Shown: one piece after another, positions 42,606-53,988 of the stretch
How positions within the stretch are numbered: position 1 is the first letter of the stretch
How the letters are laid out: every line of letters starts with the position of its first letter
Assembly: GCA_029264355.1 (NCBI GenBank)
Contig: JARIBW010000036.1
Location: forward strand, 92,936 to 156,935
Reading direction: 5' to 3'
DNA from: Collinsella sp.
GTDB taxonomy: Bacteria; Actinomycetota; Coriobacteriia; Coriobacteriales; Coriobacteriaceae
DNA length: 64,000 nt
Notes under the pieces: model-generated
Database searches by the model: none
Told to the model about the DNA's origin: nothing
The model's input: only the letters and a program-made list of their open reading frames with translations
Program-made: the position numbers and the translations under genes

Positions 42606-44636
42606 TCAGTCTTCGGCGGAATCGCGCTCGGCATGACGGTCCCCGAGAGCGCGAAGCGATTCGAACACCGCACGGGCCACCTCGGCAGGCACACCGGGGA
42701 CCTCGGCGATCTCGGCCTCCGATGCGGCGCGAAGACGCTTCATGGAACCGAATCGCCTCATGATCGCCTTCTTCCGCGTGGGGCCGACGCCGGGGACCTC
42801 ATCCAGGACGGACACGGTCATCGCCTTGCCGCGCAGCTCGCGATGGAAGGTGATGGCGAAGCGGTGGCTTTCATCGCGGACCTGCTTGATGAGATACAGC
42901 GAAGCCGATCCGCTGGGCAGGACGATCGGCGTATCGTCCCAGGGGACGAACACCTCCTCATCGGCCTTGGCGAGGCCGCAGACCGGGATGTCGAGCCCGA
43001 GCTCCTCGAGCTGCCTCATCGCCGCGGTGAGCTGGGGGCGCCCGCCATCGACCACCAGCAGGTCGGGCTTGCTACCGAACCGTTCATCGGCCATGCGCTC
43101 GGGCGCGTAGCGGCGGCCGAGGACCTCGGACATGGAGACGAAGTCGTTGGCCTCGTCCAGCTCCGCGCGGATCTTGAAGCGGCGGTATTGGCTTTTGTCC
43201 GGCTTGCCGTTCGTGAATACGACCATGGAGGCGACCGTGAAGGCGCCATGCAGGGTCGAGATGTCGAAACACTCGATGCGCATCGGCGGCGCATCCAGGG
43301 CCAAGGCGCTCTCAAGCTGCAAAAGGGCCTGATTGGTGCGGTCGTCCGAATAACCCGTGCGCATCATGTAGCGCATGAGGGCATGGCGGGCGTTGCGCTC
43401 GGCCATCTGCAGCAAACGGCGCTTCTCGCCGCGCTGTGGACGGTGCAGGCGGCACACGCGGCCCCTCTTGCCCGCCAGCCACTCCCCCACCACGTCCGCG
43501 TCCGGCAACTCGACGGCCAGGTCGACCTCGTGGGGAACGTCGGCCGTTTCATCGTAGTAGCGCTTGACGAAGCCGGATGCGAGCTCGACCTCATCGACGT
43601 CGAATCCCTTGTCCAAAATGAACTCGCAGGTTCTCTGCACGCGCCCCTCGCGCACGACGAACACGCAGGCGCCGGCGATCGTCTCCTCGCGGTAGAAACC
43701 GATGAGGTCCAAATCCACACTCGTGGGGAATACGACCTGCTGGCGGTCATCGAGCCCGTCGATGACCTCAAGGCGGCGCTTGATGCGGCCCGCACGTTCG
43801 AAATCGAGGTCGGCGGCCGCCTCGGCCATATCGGCCTTGAGCTCATCGACGAGCTCGCGGCGCTGCCCGGACAGGAACCTCTCGACACGGCGCACGTTCA
43901 CGGCATACTCTTCGCGGCCGACCATGCCGGCGCACACGCCGGGCCCGCGCCCGACATGGTAGTCAAAACACGGACGTCCCTGATTCGAGCAGATGAGCTC
44001 GATGACATCGGCATCGTCCGGGCGTTTCTCGAGCAGCCGTCGGACGCGCTTCCACTCGGCGCACGAGGCCGTGCAGATCGGGCAGACCTTGCGGAGCGTG
44101 TCGATGGTCTCGCGGGCGGCGCGACTGTCCGTGTACGGGCCGTAGTAGCGCGTGTCGGGACGATGCTTTTCACGCGTGTACTTGATGGCGGGGAAAACAT
44201 CGCCGCGCGTGATGGCGATATAGGGGTAGGACTTGTCGTCCTTGTAGTCGACATTGAAATACGGATGGTACTGGGCGATGAGCTCGCGCTCGAGGACGAG
44301 CGCCTCGTGCTCGCTTTCGACGACGATGTAATCGAAGCTCGCGACGATCTGCATCATGAGCGGGATCTTCGCGCGATCGTCGGTCAAAGTGACGTATTGG
44401 CGCAGGCGGGCTCGCAGGTTCTTGGCCTTGCCCACGTAGACGACCTCTCCCGCGGCATCCTTCCACAGGTAGCAACCGGGGTCGTCGGGCACCTCGGCCA
44501 CCTGTTCGACGAGACTCGGGGCATGGTCGCCCCCCTGGGCGCGCACATGCTCGGAGGCGGCGCTCACGGAAAAGGGCGCGAGGGGCATGGAGCGAGACGG
44601 CGACGTATCGCCAGACGATCGGCCTAGCATGTGCAC
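42606..44636 (-). CDS. uvrC: excinuclease ABC subunit C
   Basis: Makes the dual incisions in nucleotide excision repair after UvrAB damage loading. The protein is about 676 residues. Domains are an N-terminal GIY-YIG nuclease (DDPGCYLWKDAAGEVVYVGKAKNL...RQYV), a UvrB-binding UVR region (ELKADMAEAAADLDFERAGRIKRRL), an RNase H-like core (IECFDISTLHGAFTVASMVV; PDLLVVDGGRPQLTAA) and C-terminal helix-hairpin-helix repeats (VPGVGPTRKKAIMRRFGSMKRLRAAS). The start is unclear: GTG 44636 and ATG 44630 lack a good ribosome site, and the conserved domain starts near residue 45. Confidence 0.95.
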   Translation of the reverse strand: MHMLGRSSGDTSPSRSMPLAPFSVSAASEHVRAQGGDHAPSLVEQVAEVPDDPGCYLWKDAAGEVVYVGKAKNLRARLRQYVTLTDDRAKIPLMMQIVASFDYIVVESEHEALVLERELIAQYHPYFNVDYKDDKSYPYIAITRGDVFPAIKYTREKHRPDTRYYGPYTDSRAARETIDTLRKVCPICTASCAEWKRVRRLLEKRPDDADVIELICSNQGRPCFDYHVGRGPGVCAGMVGREEYAVNVRRVERFLSGQRRELVDELKADMAEAAADLDFERAGRIKRRLEVIDGLDDRQQVVFPTSVDLDLIGFYREETIAGACVFVVREGRVQRTCEFILDKGFDVDEVELASGFVKRYYDETADVPHEVDLAVELPDADVVGEWLAGKRGRVCRLHRPQRGEKRRLLQMAERNARHALMRYMMRTGYSDDRTNQALLQLESALALDAPPMRIECFDISTLHGAFTVASMVVFTNGKPDKSQYRRFKIRAELDEANDFVSMSEVLGRRYAPERMADERFGSKPDLLVVDGGRPQLTAAMRQLEELGLDIPVCGLAKADEEVFVPWDDTPIVLPSGSASLYLIKQVRDESHRFAITFHRELRGKAMTVSVLDEVPGVGPTRKKAIMRRFGSMKRLRAASEAEIAEVPGVPAEVARAVFESLRALGDRHAERDSAED

Positions 44637-44705
44637 CGGCCGAATTCCGCTTCGGCGTCGATATGCGAAAAGCGTCCCTTGGGAGCAGGCGTGCCCATGG
44701 GCGGC

Positions 44706-45734
44706 CTAACGCCTCGCGGCCCTTGCGCGGGTGCGCAGCCTCTTGACGCCTTGCAGCGCCGCATAGAACCCGCCCTTGATGGGGACATCGCGGTCGGGGG
44801 CGATCCGGACCGTCCCCTCCTTGGCGAACTTCGTCTTGAACTCATTGAGGTTCATGGTCTCGGGCGCGAACTCGCTGCCGATGCCCATGAGGTCGTAGGA
44901 CGTGCAGCCGAGCTCGGCCACATGCATCATCTCGAAATGGATCAAGGCATCGGCGACATGCAACTTTCCCGCACCCGATACCGTGGCGGCGTAATACCGC
45001 GTTGCCACGGAACCCGAGATGGTCACGAGCGACCAGCCGACGAGCTCGCCGTCGATACGGGCGGCATACACGCGGCAGCGATCGGGGCCGAGCACCCGCA
45101 TCATGTTCGCGTAATAGGAGCAGGGGGCCGGGACGAACCCGTCGCGCGCGGCCGTGTCGCACATGATCTTGTGGTACCCCTCGAAGGAGGCGGCGGCGAG
45201 GGCGGTCTCGTCGGCCATCGCGGCGGGGCACTCGCGCAGGGCCTTGCGGACGTCGCGGCGACCGCGCGGCTTCATGCGGGAGAAGATCGCCTCCTCGCCG
45301 TCGGACAGGTCGACGACGACGGTGGTGTCATACGGCAGCGTCGAGAGGCAGGGACGCGTCCGGGGCAGCTCGTGGCCAACGGCCAGGCGCATGAAGACCT
45401 GGGACCGATCGACTTGCCTGACATGCGCGACGAGGGCCTCGAGGGCCTCGGCCTCGTCCTGAGCGCTCGGCGCGGCGGCCCAAACGGGGGCATGATGGGC
45501 GCGCAGATAGCGGTAGCCGTGCGTCTCGTACTGCACGAAGGAGGCGAGCGCCGCCGTTTCCCCATCGCGAAGCACGGCGACGTAGCCCCATGGGGAGCGG
45601 CCATCGATGGTCGACTCGAAATCCTGCCACACGGGCAACTGCTCAATGGGGATGTCGACCCCAAGGGCCTCGAGAGCGGCCTCGTACTCCTCGCGCGATA
45701 GCGTCTTCGCCTGCATGCAATCACCGGTCCACAT
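44706..45734 (-). CDS. FemAB/FemX-family peptidoglycan bridge aminoacyltransferase-like protein
   Basis: A protein of about 342 residues with two GNAT-like halves as in FemX/FemAB proteins: LSREEYEAALEAL at the N terminus, LPVWQDFESTIDGRS, FSRMKPRGRRDVRKAL (nucleic acid-binding helix region), DTAARDGFVPAPCSYYANMMRVLG and SGAGKLHVADALIHFEMMHVAELGCTSYDLMGIG. Such enzymes add amino acids from aminoacyl-tRNA to the stem peptide. A start at 45734 has GAGGA eight bases upstream; ATG 45716 with GGTGAT close by is an alternative. Reading further upstream would enter sequence antisense to the ATP-grasp gene. uvrC follows by 69 bp. Confidence 0.8.
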   Translation of the reverse strand: MWTGDCMQAKTLSREEYEAALEALGVDIPIEQLPVWQDFESTIDGRSPWGYVAVLRDGETAALASFVQYETHGYRYLRAHHAPVWAAAPSAQDEAEALEALVAHVRQVDRSQVFMRLAVGHELPRTRPCLSTLPYDTTVVVDLSDGEEAIFSRMKPRGRRDVRKALRECPAAMADETALAAASFEGYHKIMCDTAARDGFVPAPCSYYANMMRVLGPDRCRVYAARIDGELVGWSLVTISGSVATRYYAATVSGAGKLHVADALIHFEMMHVAELGCTSYDLMGIGSEFAPETMNLNEFKTKFAKEGTVRIAPDRDVPIKGGFYAALQGVKRLRTRARAARR

Positions 45735-45938
45735 ATGCCATATCCTCATGATACAGCGGCTAATCATATCCCACGCGGACGGTCGGGCTGCCCGAGCGGA
45801 CAAGGCTCTATCAAGAATGCATGGCGGCGGGCGCGTCTTTGTCGTGAGCTTGCGCGCGGGGTGCCCCGAGTGCGATAGAATCGCAGGATGTCCAGCGAAC
45901 AAAGCGCGGCCATGCCGCGAGGAGCCATCGGAGCGCCC

Positions 45939-47177
45939 ATGCAGCCAACCACACCACGTACCGACTTCATCCCCGTCGTCCTCGGCGGGGATATCGGAGC
46001 CTACGCGCTGTGCCGCCAATTCCACGAGGCATTCGGCATCCGCCCCATCATCATGAACTCGGGTTTCGTCGGCATGATCCGACACTCCCGCATCGTCGAA
46101 CGCCGCCTGGTCCCCTCCCTCTCGACGCGAGAGATGCTCGATGCGATCACCGACATCGCGCACGGGAACCGCGATCGCCGCGTGCTCGTCGTGGCCAACA
46201 CGGACCCGCTGATCGAGGCGCTCGAGACGATCCACGGAGATCTCCCGTCCAACGTCGTGTGCCCCATCCCGCCTCGCGGCGCGTTCGACGCCGTATGCGA
46301 CAAGGACACGTTCGCCGAGCTGTGCGCCGCGCACGGACTCGAGACGCCGCGATCGGAAGTCGCGCGCCTCGCCGGGGACGAGCCCATCGCGCCGTGCGCC
46401 ATCCCCTTCCCGGTCGTCGCCAAACCAGCCGTTTCCGCCGGGTACTACGACTTCCTCCTCAAGGGCTTCAAAAAGGTCTATTTCCTCTCCTCGCAAGCGG
46501 AGCTCGATGAGCTGTGGCGCGACCTGAGAAGCGCCGGGTTCGCCGGCGACTTCCTCGTCCAGGAGCTCATCGGCGGAGACGACACCCACATGGACTCGCT
46601 CACGCTCTACATCGGGCGAGACGGCGCCCCGCGCCTGCTCGGCGCCGCCCAGGTACTGCTCGAGGACCATGCGCCGACGATGCTCGGCAACCCCGTCGCA
46701 ATGGTCATCCGCGAGAAGCCCGAACTGTGGGAGAAGGCCGCCGCGCTCCTCGCCGACGCCGGGTACCGCGGCTTCGCCAATTTCGACATCAAGCGCTGCC
46801 CGGTGACGGACCGCGAGGTCTTCCTCGATTGCAACCCGCGCATGGGGCGCAACTCCTATTACAACGTCGCCGGCGGTGTGAACCCCATGGAGGTCCTCGT
46901 CCGCGACGCCATCGATGGGATAGCCGACGAGCCGAGGCGCGCCGACGAGCCGGCGCTCTATTCCCTGGTCCCCCTGCCCCTGCTCAAGCGCTACATCCCA
47001 GCCGGCCCGCTCATCGACGAAGTGAACGGCCTGGCGGCAGCCAAGCGCGTCTTCGACCCCCAGCGCTATGCCGCCGACGCATCATGGCGCCGCAGGCTCG
47101 ATGTCGCGTTGACCGAAACCAACCAGTACCGCAAGTTTTCAAAGTACTACCCGGAGCGCACTGACACCTCTTTCTAA
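45939..47177 (+). CDS. ATP-grasp carboxylate-amine ligase, possible peptidoglycan D-aspartate ligase type
   Basis: A 412-residue ATP-grasp protein. FIPVVLGGDIGAYALCRQFHEAFG at the N terminus recalls the D-aspartate ligase family (Enterococcus faecium Asl). The ATP-grasp fold follows with FPVVAKPAVSAGYYDF, FLVQELIGGDDTHMDSLTLYIG and FANFDIKRCPVTDREVFLDCNPRMGRNSYYNVAGG (metal ligands Glu, Asn). It is divergent from a FemAB-like gene and next to murJ, which suggests a role in the cross-bridge; the amino acid attached is not evident. The start at 45939 has CGGAG five bases upstream; ATG 45888 and ATG 45912 are alternatives. Confidence 0.75.
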   Translation: MQPTTPRTDFIPVVLGGDIGAYALCRQFHEAFGIRPIIMNSGFVGMIRHSRIVERRLVPSLSTREMLDAITDIAHGNRDRRVLVVANTDPLIEALETIHGDLPSNVVCPIPPRGAFDAVCDKDTFAELCAAHGLETPRSEVARLAGDEPIAPCAIPFPVVAKPAVSAGYYDFLLKGFKKVYFLSSQAELDELWRDLRSAGFAGDFLVQELIGGDDTHMDSLTLYIGRDGAPRLLGAAQVLLEDHAPTMLGNPVAMVIREKPELWEKAAALLADAGYRGFANFDIKRCPVTDREVFLDCNPRMGRNSYYNVAGGVNPMEVLVRDAIDGIADEPRRADEPALYSLVPLPLLKRYIPAGPLIDEVNGLAAAKRVFDPQRYAADASWRRRLDVALTETNQYRKFSKYYPERTDTSF

Positions 47178-47207
47178 AAGCGATGCGCATCGGTCGACCA
47201 GATTGCC

Positions 47208-47255
47208 GATATGGAAAAGCGGGGCGCCGATCACGGCGCCCCGCTTTTCCATATC
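47208..47255. terminator. bidirectional terminator with a perfect 21-bp stem
   Basis: Arms at 47208-47228 and 47235-47255 are exact complements around a 6-base loop. Each outer arm contains AAAAGCGGGGCGCC or its complement, so the GC-rich core is flanked by A- and T-runs on both sides. It serves the converging ATP-grasp and murJ genes. Confidence 0.9.
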
Positions 47256-47269
47256 GATCGCACTCGGCC

Positions 47270-49018
47270 CTAACCGCGATGAAGTACGCGCGACACGCGG
47301 GAGAACATCGCATCGAAGAACGGGGACTCGGACTTGCCGAGCGCATACGCACTTCCATATGCCACCAAGAGGGCGGGCAGGCCGGCGAGGGCCGCATAGG
47401 CCAGGCCGCGCAACATGGAGCCGCCCGCCGGGCCGGCGAGCGTCGTGAGCAGCGCGAGCAGGCCGACGCCGACGGCCGATCCCAACAAGCCGAACACGAG
47501 CGCCCGCATGCCCGAGAGCACGACGGAGGAGAACCCGAAGGAGCCCACCTCGCGACGTATGCTCAGCAGCGTGACGGCATCGACGGCGAGGAAGTGGAAG
47601 GTCGAACTCAAGGGAACCACGTAAAGCCCGTAGACGGGCGTGAGGACGATGCAGAACGCCACCTGCGTGGCCGCGGCGACGCAGGCCGCAAAGGCGTAGA
47701 TCTTCATCTTCATGAGCGAGGAGCAGACCTTCTGCAGATAGGTCGAAAGGGCGTACAGCGGCAACGCAATGGCCTGAACTTGCAGATACCGCGCGGTCAT
47801 AGCCGCATCCTCGGCATCAAAGCCACCGAGCAACGCCACGAGGACCGGCGCGAAGACGATGAGGAGCAACGCACAGGGAATCATGGTGAAGATGATCTTG
47901 CGCATGCCGGATGAGAGTGCGCGGCGATAGGCGTCCATGCGACCGGCGACGCGGTAGTTCGACAACTCGGTGAACATGGTGACCGAGATGGGGATCGCCA
48001 GGATCGAGAAGGGTAGCACATACCAGACGCGCGAATAGTACGCGATGGCGGCGCCGCTCGAGGTGACCTGGAGCGCGCAAGACGACTGGACGGCATTCGT
48101 TGGGTACGACGCGAACGTGACGATCAGGGTCGGGAGACCGATGGCGAGCGTCTCGCGCAAGGCGGGGTCATGCAAGTCGATCTTGAGGCGCAGCCGCACT
48201 CCGTGACGGCGCAGCGCCGGCAATTGGATGAGCACCTGGGAGACCACTCCCAAGGGGTTGCCGACGGCCAGGATGATCAGCGCCCGGTCCCATGCGAGCA
48301 GCCCGCCCTTGACCACCAGCGAGTAAAGCATGAACGACGCGATGGTGATGACGTTGTTCACCATGGGGGCGGCATTGGAGGCGAAGTAATCGCGTTCGGC
48401 ATTGAGCACGCCCGAGACCACCGAGGAGATGCCGTACAAAATGACCTCGAAGGCGAAGAAGCGGAAGAACCACACCGCGAGATCGAAATCGAAATCCGCA
48501 CTCGCCCCCGCCGATTGCGTCCAGATGATCGGGCCGGCGAATATGAAGCTCAAAACCGAGAGGCTGCCCATGATGATGAGCAAGATGGTAAGCAGATTCG
48601 AGGCGTACTCAGCCGACGCCTCACGGCCACGGCTGCTGCGAACGGAGAGATAGACCGGGAGAAACGACGTGACGAGCATACCGCCCATCACGAGCTCGTA
48701 CAGCATGTTCGGCATCCCCGCCGCGACGGTGTAGCAGCTCGCCACGGACATAAGCGCACCGGAAAGCGCATTGGCCTGCGCCATGGTGCGACCGAAGCCG
48801 GTGATGCGGCTCAAGATGACGAGGATGCTCGTCGAATTGGCCTTCCGGGCGGCGAGGCGCTCGACCTCCTCCTCCGTCTCCTCGCACGGGCGCTCTTCAA
48901 GCTCGCCATTCAAGGGGGCCTCCTCACCGCAAGCGGGGCTCGGACACGCACTCGGTCCGGAGTTCTTGCTGTCGCGGGGGGCAAAATGAGCGCCCAATCT
49001 GGACTCCTCTCCTGGCAT
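47270..49018 (-). CDS. murJ: MurJ-type lipid II flippase
   Basis: A 582-residue MATE-like membrane protein with about 14 hydrophobic segments. After an acidic N-terminal cytoplasmic extension of about 60 residues comes SILVILSRITGFGRTMAQANALSG, then PNMLYELVMGGMLVTSFLPVYLS, FFAFEVILYGISSVVSGVLNAERDYFASNAAPMVNN and VWYVLPFSILAIPISVTMFTELS. MurJ moves lipid II across the membrane for peptidoglycan synthesis. GAGG lies about 8 bases before the ATG. Its neighbours, a FemAB-like enzyme, an ATP-grasp ligase and an NlpC/P60 hydrolase, form a cell-wall cluster. Confidence 0.9.
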   Translation of the reverse strand: MPGEESRLGAHFAPRDSKNSGPSACPSPACGEEAPLNGELEERPCEETEEEVERLAARKANSTSILVILSRITGFGRTMAQANALSGALMSVASCYTVAAGMPNMLYELVMGGMLVTSFLPVYLSVRSSRGREASAEYASNLLTILLIIMGSLSVLSFIFAGPIIWTQSAGASADFDFDLAVWFFRFFAFEVILYGISSVVSGVLNAERDYFASNAAPMVNNVITIASFMLYSLVVKGGLLAWDRALIILAVGNPLGVVSQVLIQLPALRRHGVRLRLKIDLHDPALRETLAIGLPTLIVTFASYPTNAVQSSCALQVTSSGAAIAYYSRVWYVLPFSILAIPISVTMFTELSNYRVAGRMDAYRRALSSGMRKIIFTMIPCALLLIVFAPVLVALLGGFDAEDAAMTARYLQVQAIALPLYALSTYLQKVCSSLMKMKIYAFAACVAAATQVAFCIVLTPVYGLYVVPLSSTFHFLAVDAVTLLSIRREVGSFGFSSVVLSGMRALVFGLLGSAVGVGLLALLTTLAGPAGGSMLRGLAYAALAGLPALLVAYGSAYALGKSESPFFDAMFSRVSRVLHRG

Positions 49019-49035
49019 GCAATCAACCTCTCAAG

Positions 49036-49065
49036 AAAAAGCGCCCCCGGAATCCGAGGGCGCTT
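49036..49065 (-). terminator. rho-independent terminator of the NlpC/P60 gene
   Basis: On the minus strand AAGCGCCCTCGG-ATT-CCGGGGGCGCTT is followed by TTTC. It separates this gene from murJ. Confidence 0.85.
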
Positions 49066-49112
49066 GCATTCACACGTTCACGCCGCGCGGCCACCGCGCA
49101 CACGGCCCGGGG

Positions 49113-50294
49113 CTACACCGGCGAGCCGCCGCCGACATAGTTGCCGCCGGCATAGAGGGATGCGACCACGACGCCGACACCGGGCATCGAGGCGTGGACA
49201 TACTGCCCCCCGCCGATGTAGATGCCGACGTGGTAAATGGAGCTCGTGGAGCCACCGTTACCCCAGAACACCAGGTCACCGGGCTTGAGGCTGCCGATGT
49301 TATACACCAGATGCCCCTTTGAGCGAACCGAGTTGAACTGGCCCTGAGCGGTACGGGGAAGACCATAGCCGGCCTGGGCGTAGGAATAGCTCGTGAGTCC
49401 GGAGCAGTCGAAGGCATTGGGGCCGGATGCAGCCCACACATAGGGCTTGCCGACCTGGGCGAGGGCGACATCGACGACGCTGGCGGGCGCATTACCGGAG
49501 TTGGTGTTGCCGTTGTTGTTGGGCTTCTCCGCGGGCTTGCTGGGCTTATTGTTGTTCTCCGGCCGCTGCTGTTGCCCTTGCTGCTGCTGTTCTTGCTGTT
49601 GCTGCTGTTGCTGCTGCTGTTGCTGCTGTTGCTGAAGCGCTTCCTGGCGAGCCGCCTCCTCGGCGGCCTTGCGGGCCGCTTCCTCGGCGAGCTGGTCCTT
49701 GAGCTGCGTATCGAGGTTGTTGTAGAACGACTGCTGCTGGCTGACCTTCGAGCTGACCTCGGCCGTCTTGGACTCCTGCTCGGAAACGAGCTCCTTCTGG
49801 CGCGCCTCCTGCTCGCCGAGCTCGACCTGCTTCTGCTCGAGTTCGGCCATATCCTGCTTCACCTTGGCGATGACCTGGGCATCGGCATCGGCGACCTTAT
49901 TCGCATAGAACGTGCGCGAGAAGAGGTCGGCAAAGTCCGTCGAGCCCAAGACGATGGAGAGCAGATTCGCGCCGCCCTGCTTATAGGTGGTGGACACGCG
50001 CTGCGCGATGATCTCCTGACCCTCGGCGACCTCCGCCTGCTTCTTCTCGATATCGGCGCGGGTCTGCTCGATCTGCCCCTGAACGGTGGCAAGGTCATCC
50101 TTCACCGTGGCGAGCTGGCTGCTGGCGAGCTCGAGCTCCATGGTGTAGGTCTGGAGAGTTGCGTATGCGTCGTTGACGCGCTGCTGGAGCACGTCGGTCG
50201 GCTCCGCGAATGCGACCGCGGGAACTCCGGAAACCGAGAGCGTCGCGGAAAGTAGGCAAGCCGTGGCGATGACTTGGGTGCGTTTGAACTTCAT
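49113..50294 (-). CDS. secreted NlpC/P60 peptidoglycan hydrolase with coiled coil and polyglutamine linker
   Basis: A 393-residue exported protein. A Sec signal (residues 1-30, ending VPAVAFAEP) is followed by a long coiled coil (about 33-205, of the PcsB/RipA kind). A low-complexity linker with a run of 14 Gln then a second Gln-rich run and Asn/Pro-rich sequence follows, and a C-terminal NlpC/P60 domain with catalytic AFDCSGLTSYSYAQAG (Cys) and IYHVGIYIGGGQYVHA (His). Such enzymes cleave stem peptides during cell separation, the coiled coil holding the domain inactive until engaged by an activator. The ATG at 50294 has AGGA six bases upstream. Confidence 0.9.
   Translation of the reverse strand: MKFKRTQVIATACLLSATLSVSGVPAVAFAEPTDVLQQRVNDAYATLQTYTMELELASSQLATVKDDLATVQGQIEQTRADIEKKQAEVAEGQEIIAQRVSTTYKQGGANLLSIVLGSTDFADLFSRTFYANKVADADAQVIAKVKQDMAELEQKQVELGEQEARQKELVSEQESKTAEVSSKVSQQQSFYNNLDTQLKDQLAEEAARKAAEEAARQEALQQQQQQQQQQQQQQEQQQQGQQQRPENNNKPSKPAEKPNNNGNTNSGNAPASVVDVALAQVGKPYVWAASGPNAFDCSGLTSYSYAQAGYGLPRTAQGQFNSVRSKGHLVYNIGSLKPGDLVFWGNGGSTSSIYHVGIYIGGGQYVHASMPGVGVVVASLYAGGNYVGGGSPV
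49563..49633. repeat. CTG/TTG triplet tract encoding polyglutamine
   Basis: Nearly pure CTG and TTG triplets (CAG and CAA on the coding strand) run for about 70 bases inside the linker of the NlpC/P60 protein. The mixed codons interrupt the repeat, which should slow slippage, but length changes would stay in frame. Confidence 0.85.
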
Positions 50295-50399
50295 GTCACG
50301 TCCTAACGTGTTCGGGTGCATCAAGGATACCAACCCCGACCTGTGAGCACCACCCAAAGCCGCCGTGCGGCAGAATAGCTTCACAGGAACAGGCGGGGC

Positions 50400-50889
50400 C
50401 TACCTCCGGCAAATGTCCGCCGTCTGGGCGTTCAGGCAGGTCAGAAGCGGTTCAACCGGCACTTCGAGCTGAATGCCGCGGCGTCCGCCGGAAATGTAGA
50501 TCGCATCATACAACCAACATGTCTCATCGAAAATGACCGGGAACGGCCGCTTCAGCCCGATGGGCGAGCAGCCGCCGCGCACATACCCGGTCACCGCCGT
50601 CAACTGCTTGGTGGGCAGCATCTCCAGCGACTTCTCCCCCGCCGCCCTCGCCGCGGCCTTGAAGTCGAGTTCCTCGGCCACCGGGACGCAGCACACCACA
50701 TGCCCACCCGAGGGGGCCACCGTCACGAGCGTCTTAAAACCCTGTCCTGGATCCTCCCCCAGCCGTGCGGCGATCGCCTCGCCCAGGCCGCGGGCCTCCT
50801 CGCCATCGTCCTCGTACGTGTGCAGGATATACGGCACGCCCTTGCGCTCCAACTCGCGCATGGCATTCGTCTTTTGAACCTTGGACGCC

Positions 50890-50897
<8 letters not shown>
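50400..50897 (-). CDS. ybaK: YbaK/EbsC-type Cys-tRNA(Pro) deacylase
   Basis: A 165-residue trans-editing protein that hydrolyses mischarged Cys-tRNA(Pro). Motifs are KTNAMRELERKGVPYILHTYE, a central KTLVTVAPSGGHVVCCVPV with the conserved Lys, and the family hallmark TGYVRGGCSPIGLKRPFPVIFDE. The start at 50897 overlaps the last codons of uvrA by 8 bp, with GAGG just upstream, so it is translationally coupled to uvrA. Starts further upstream lie inside uvrA and are rejected. Confidence 0.92.
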
Positions 50898-53766
<2,869 letters not shown>

Positions 53767-53930
53767 GGACGATCCTTATCTGACGCGGTATCGGATATGG
53801 TTCATGGACACGGTTGCATCCAGCTCTTTAGTGTAGCGCCGTCTCGGCGCACATCTGTTCGCCCATCGGGAGCCCACCGTTCCTGCACGCCTTGTTCGAT
53901 TGGGCGCGCCTCGACCCGGCCGAGCGCATT

Positions 53931-53962
53931 GAAAAGCGGCCCGAGACGAATCTCGGGCCGCT
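53931..53962 (-). terminator. rho-independent terminator of the short-chain dehydrogenase gene
   Basis: AGCGGCCCGAGA and TCTCGGGCCGCT form a perfect 12-bp stem with a 4-base loop, followed on the minus strand by TTTTC. The remaining sequence to uvrA contains only a possible TACACT -10 (minus strand, 53836-53831). Confidence 0.85.
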
Positions 53963-53988
53963 GGGTCTCCGTGGGATGTAGCGCGCGC

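Noticed and set aside
45735-46670. A long N-terminal extension of the FemAB-like protein
   Set aside because: The extra 300 or so residues are antisense to the ATP-grasp gene; the FemAB domain and a ribosome site begin near 45734.
49563-49633. Triplet repeat considered as a CRISPR or other spaced array
   Set aside because: It is a continuous in-frame CAG/CAA tract inside a coding gene with no spacers.
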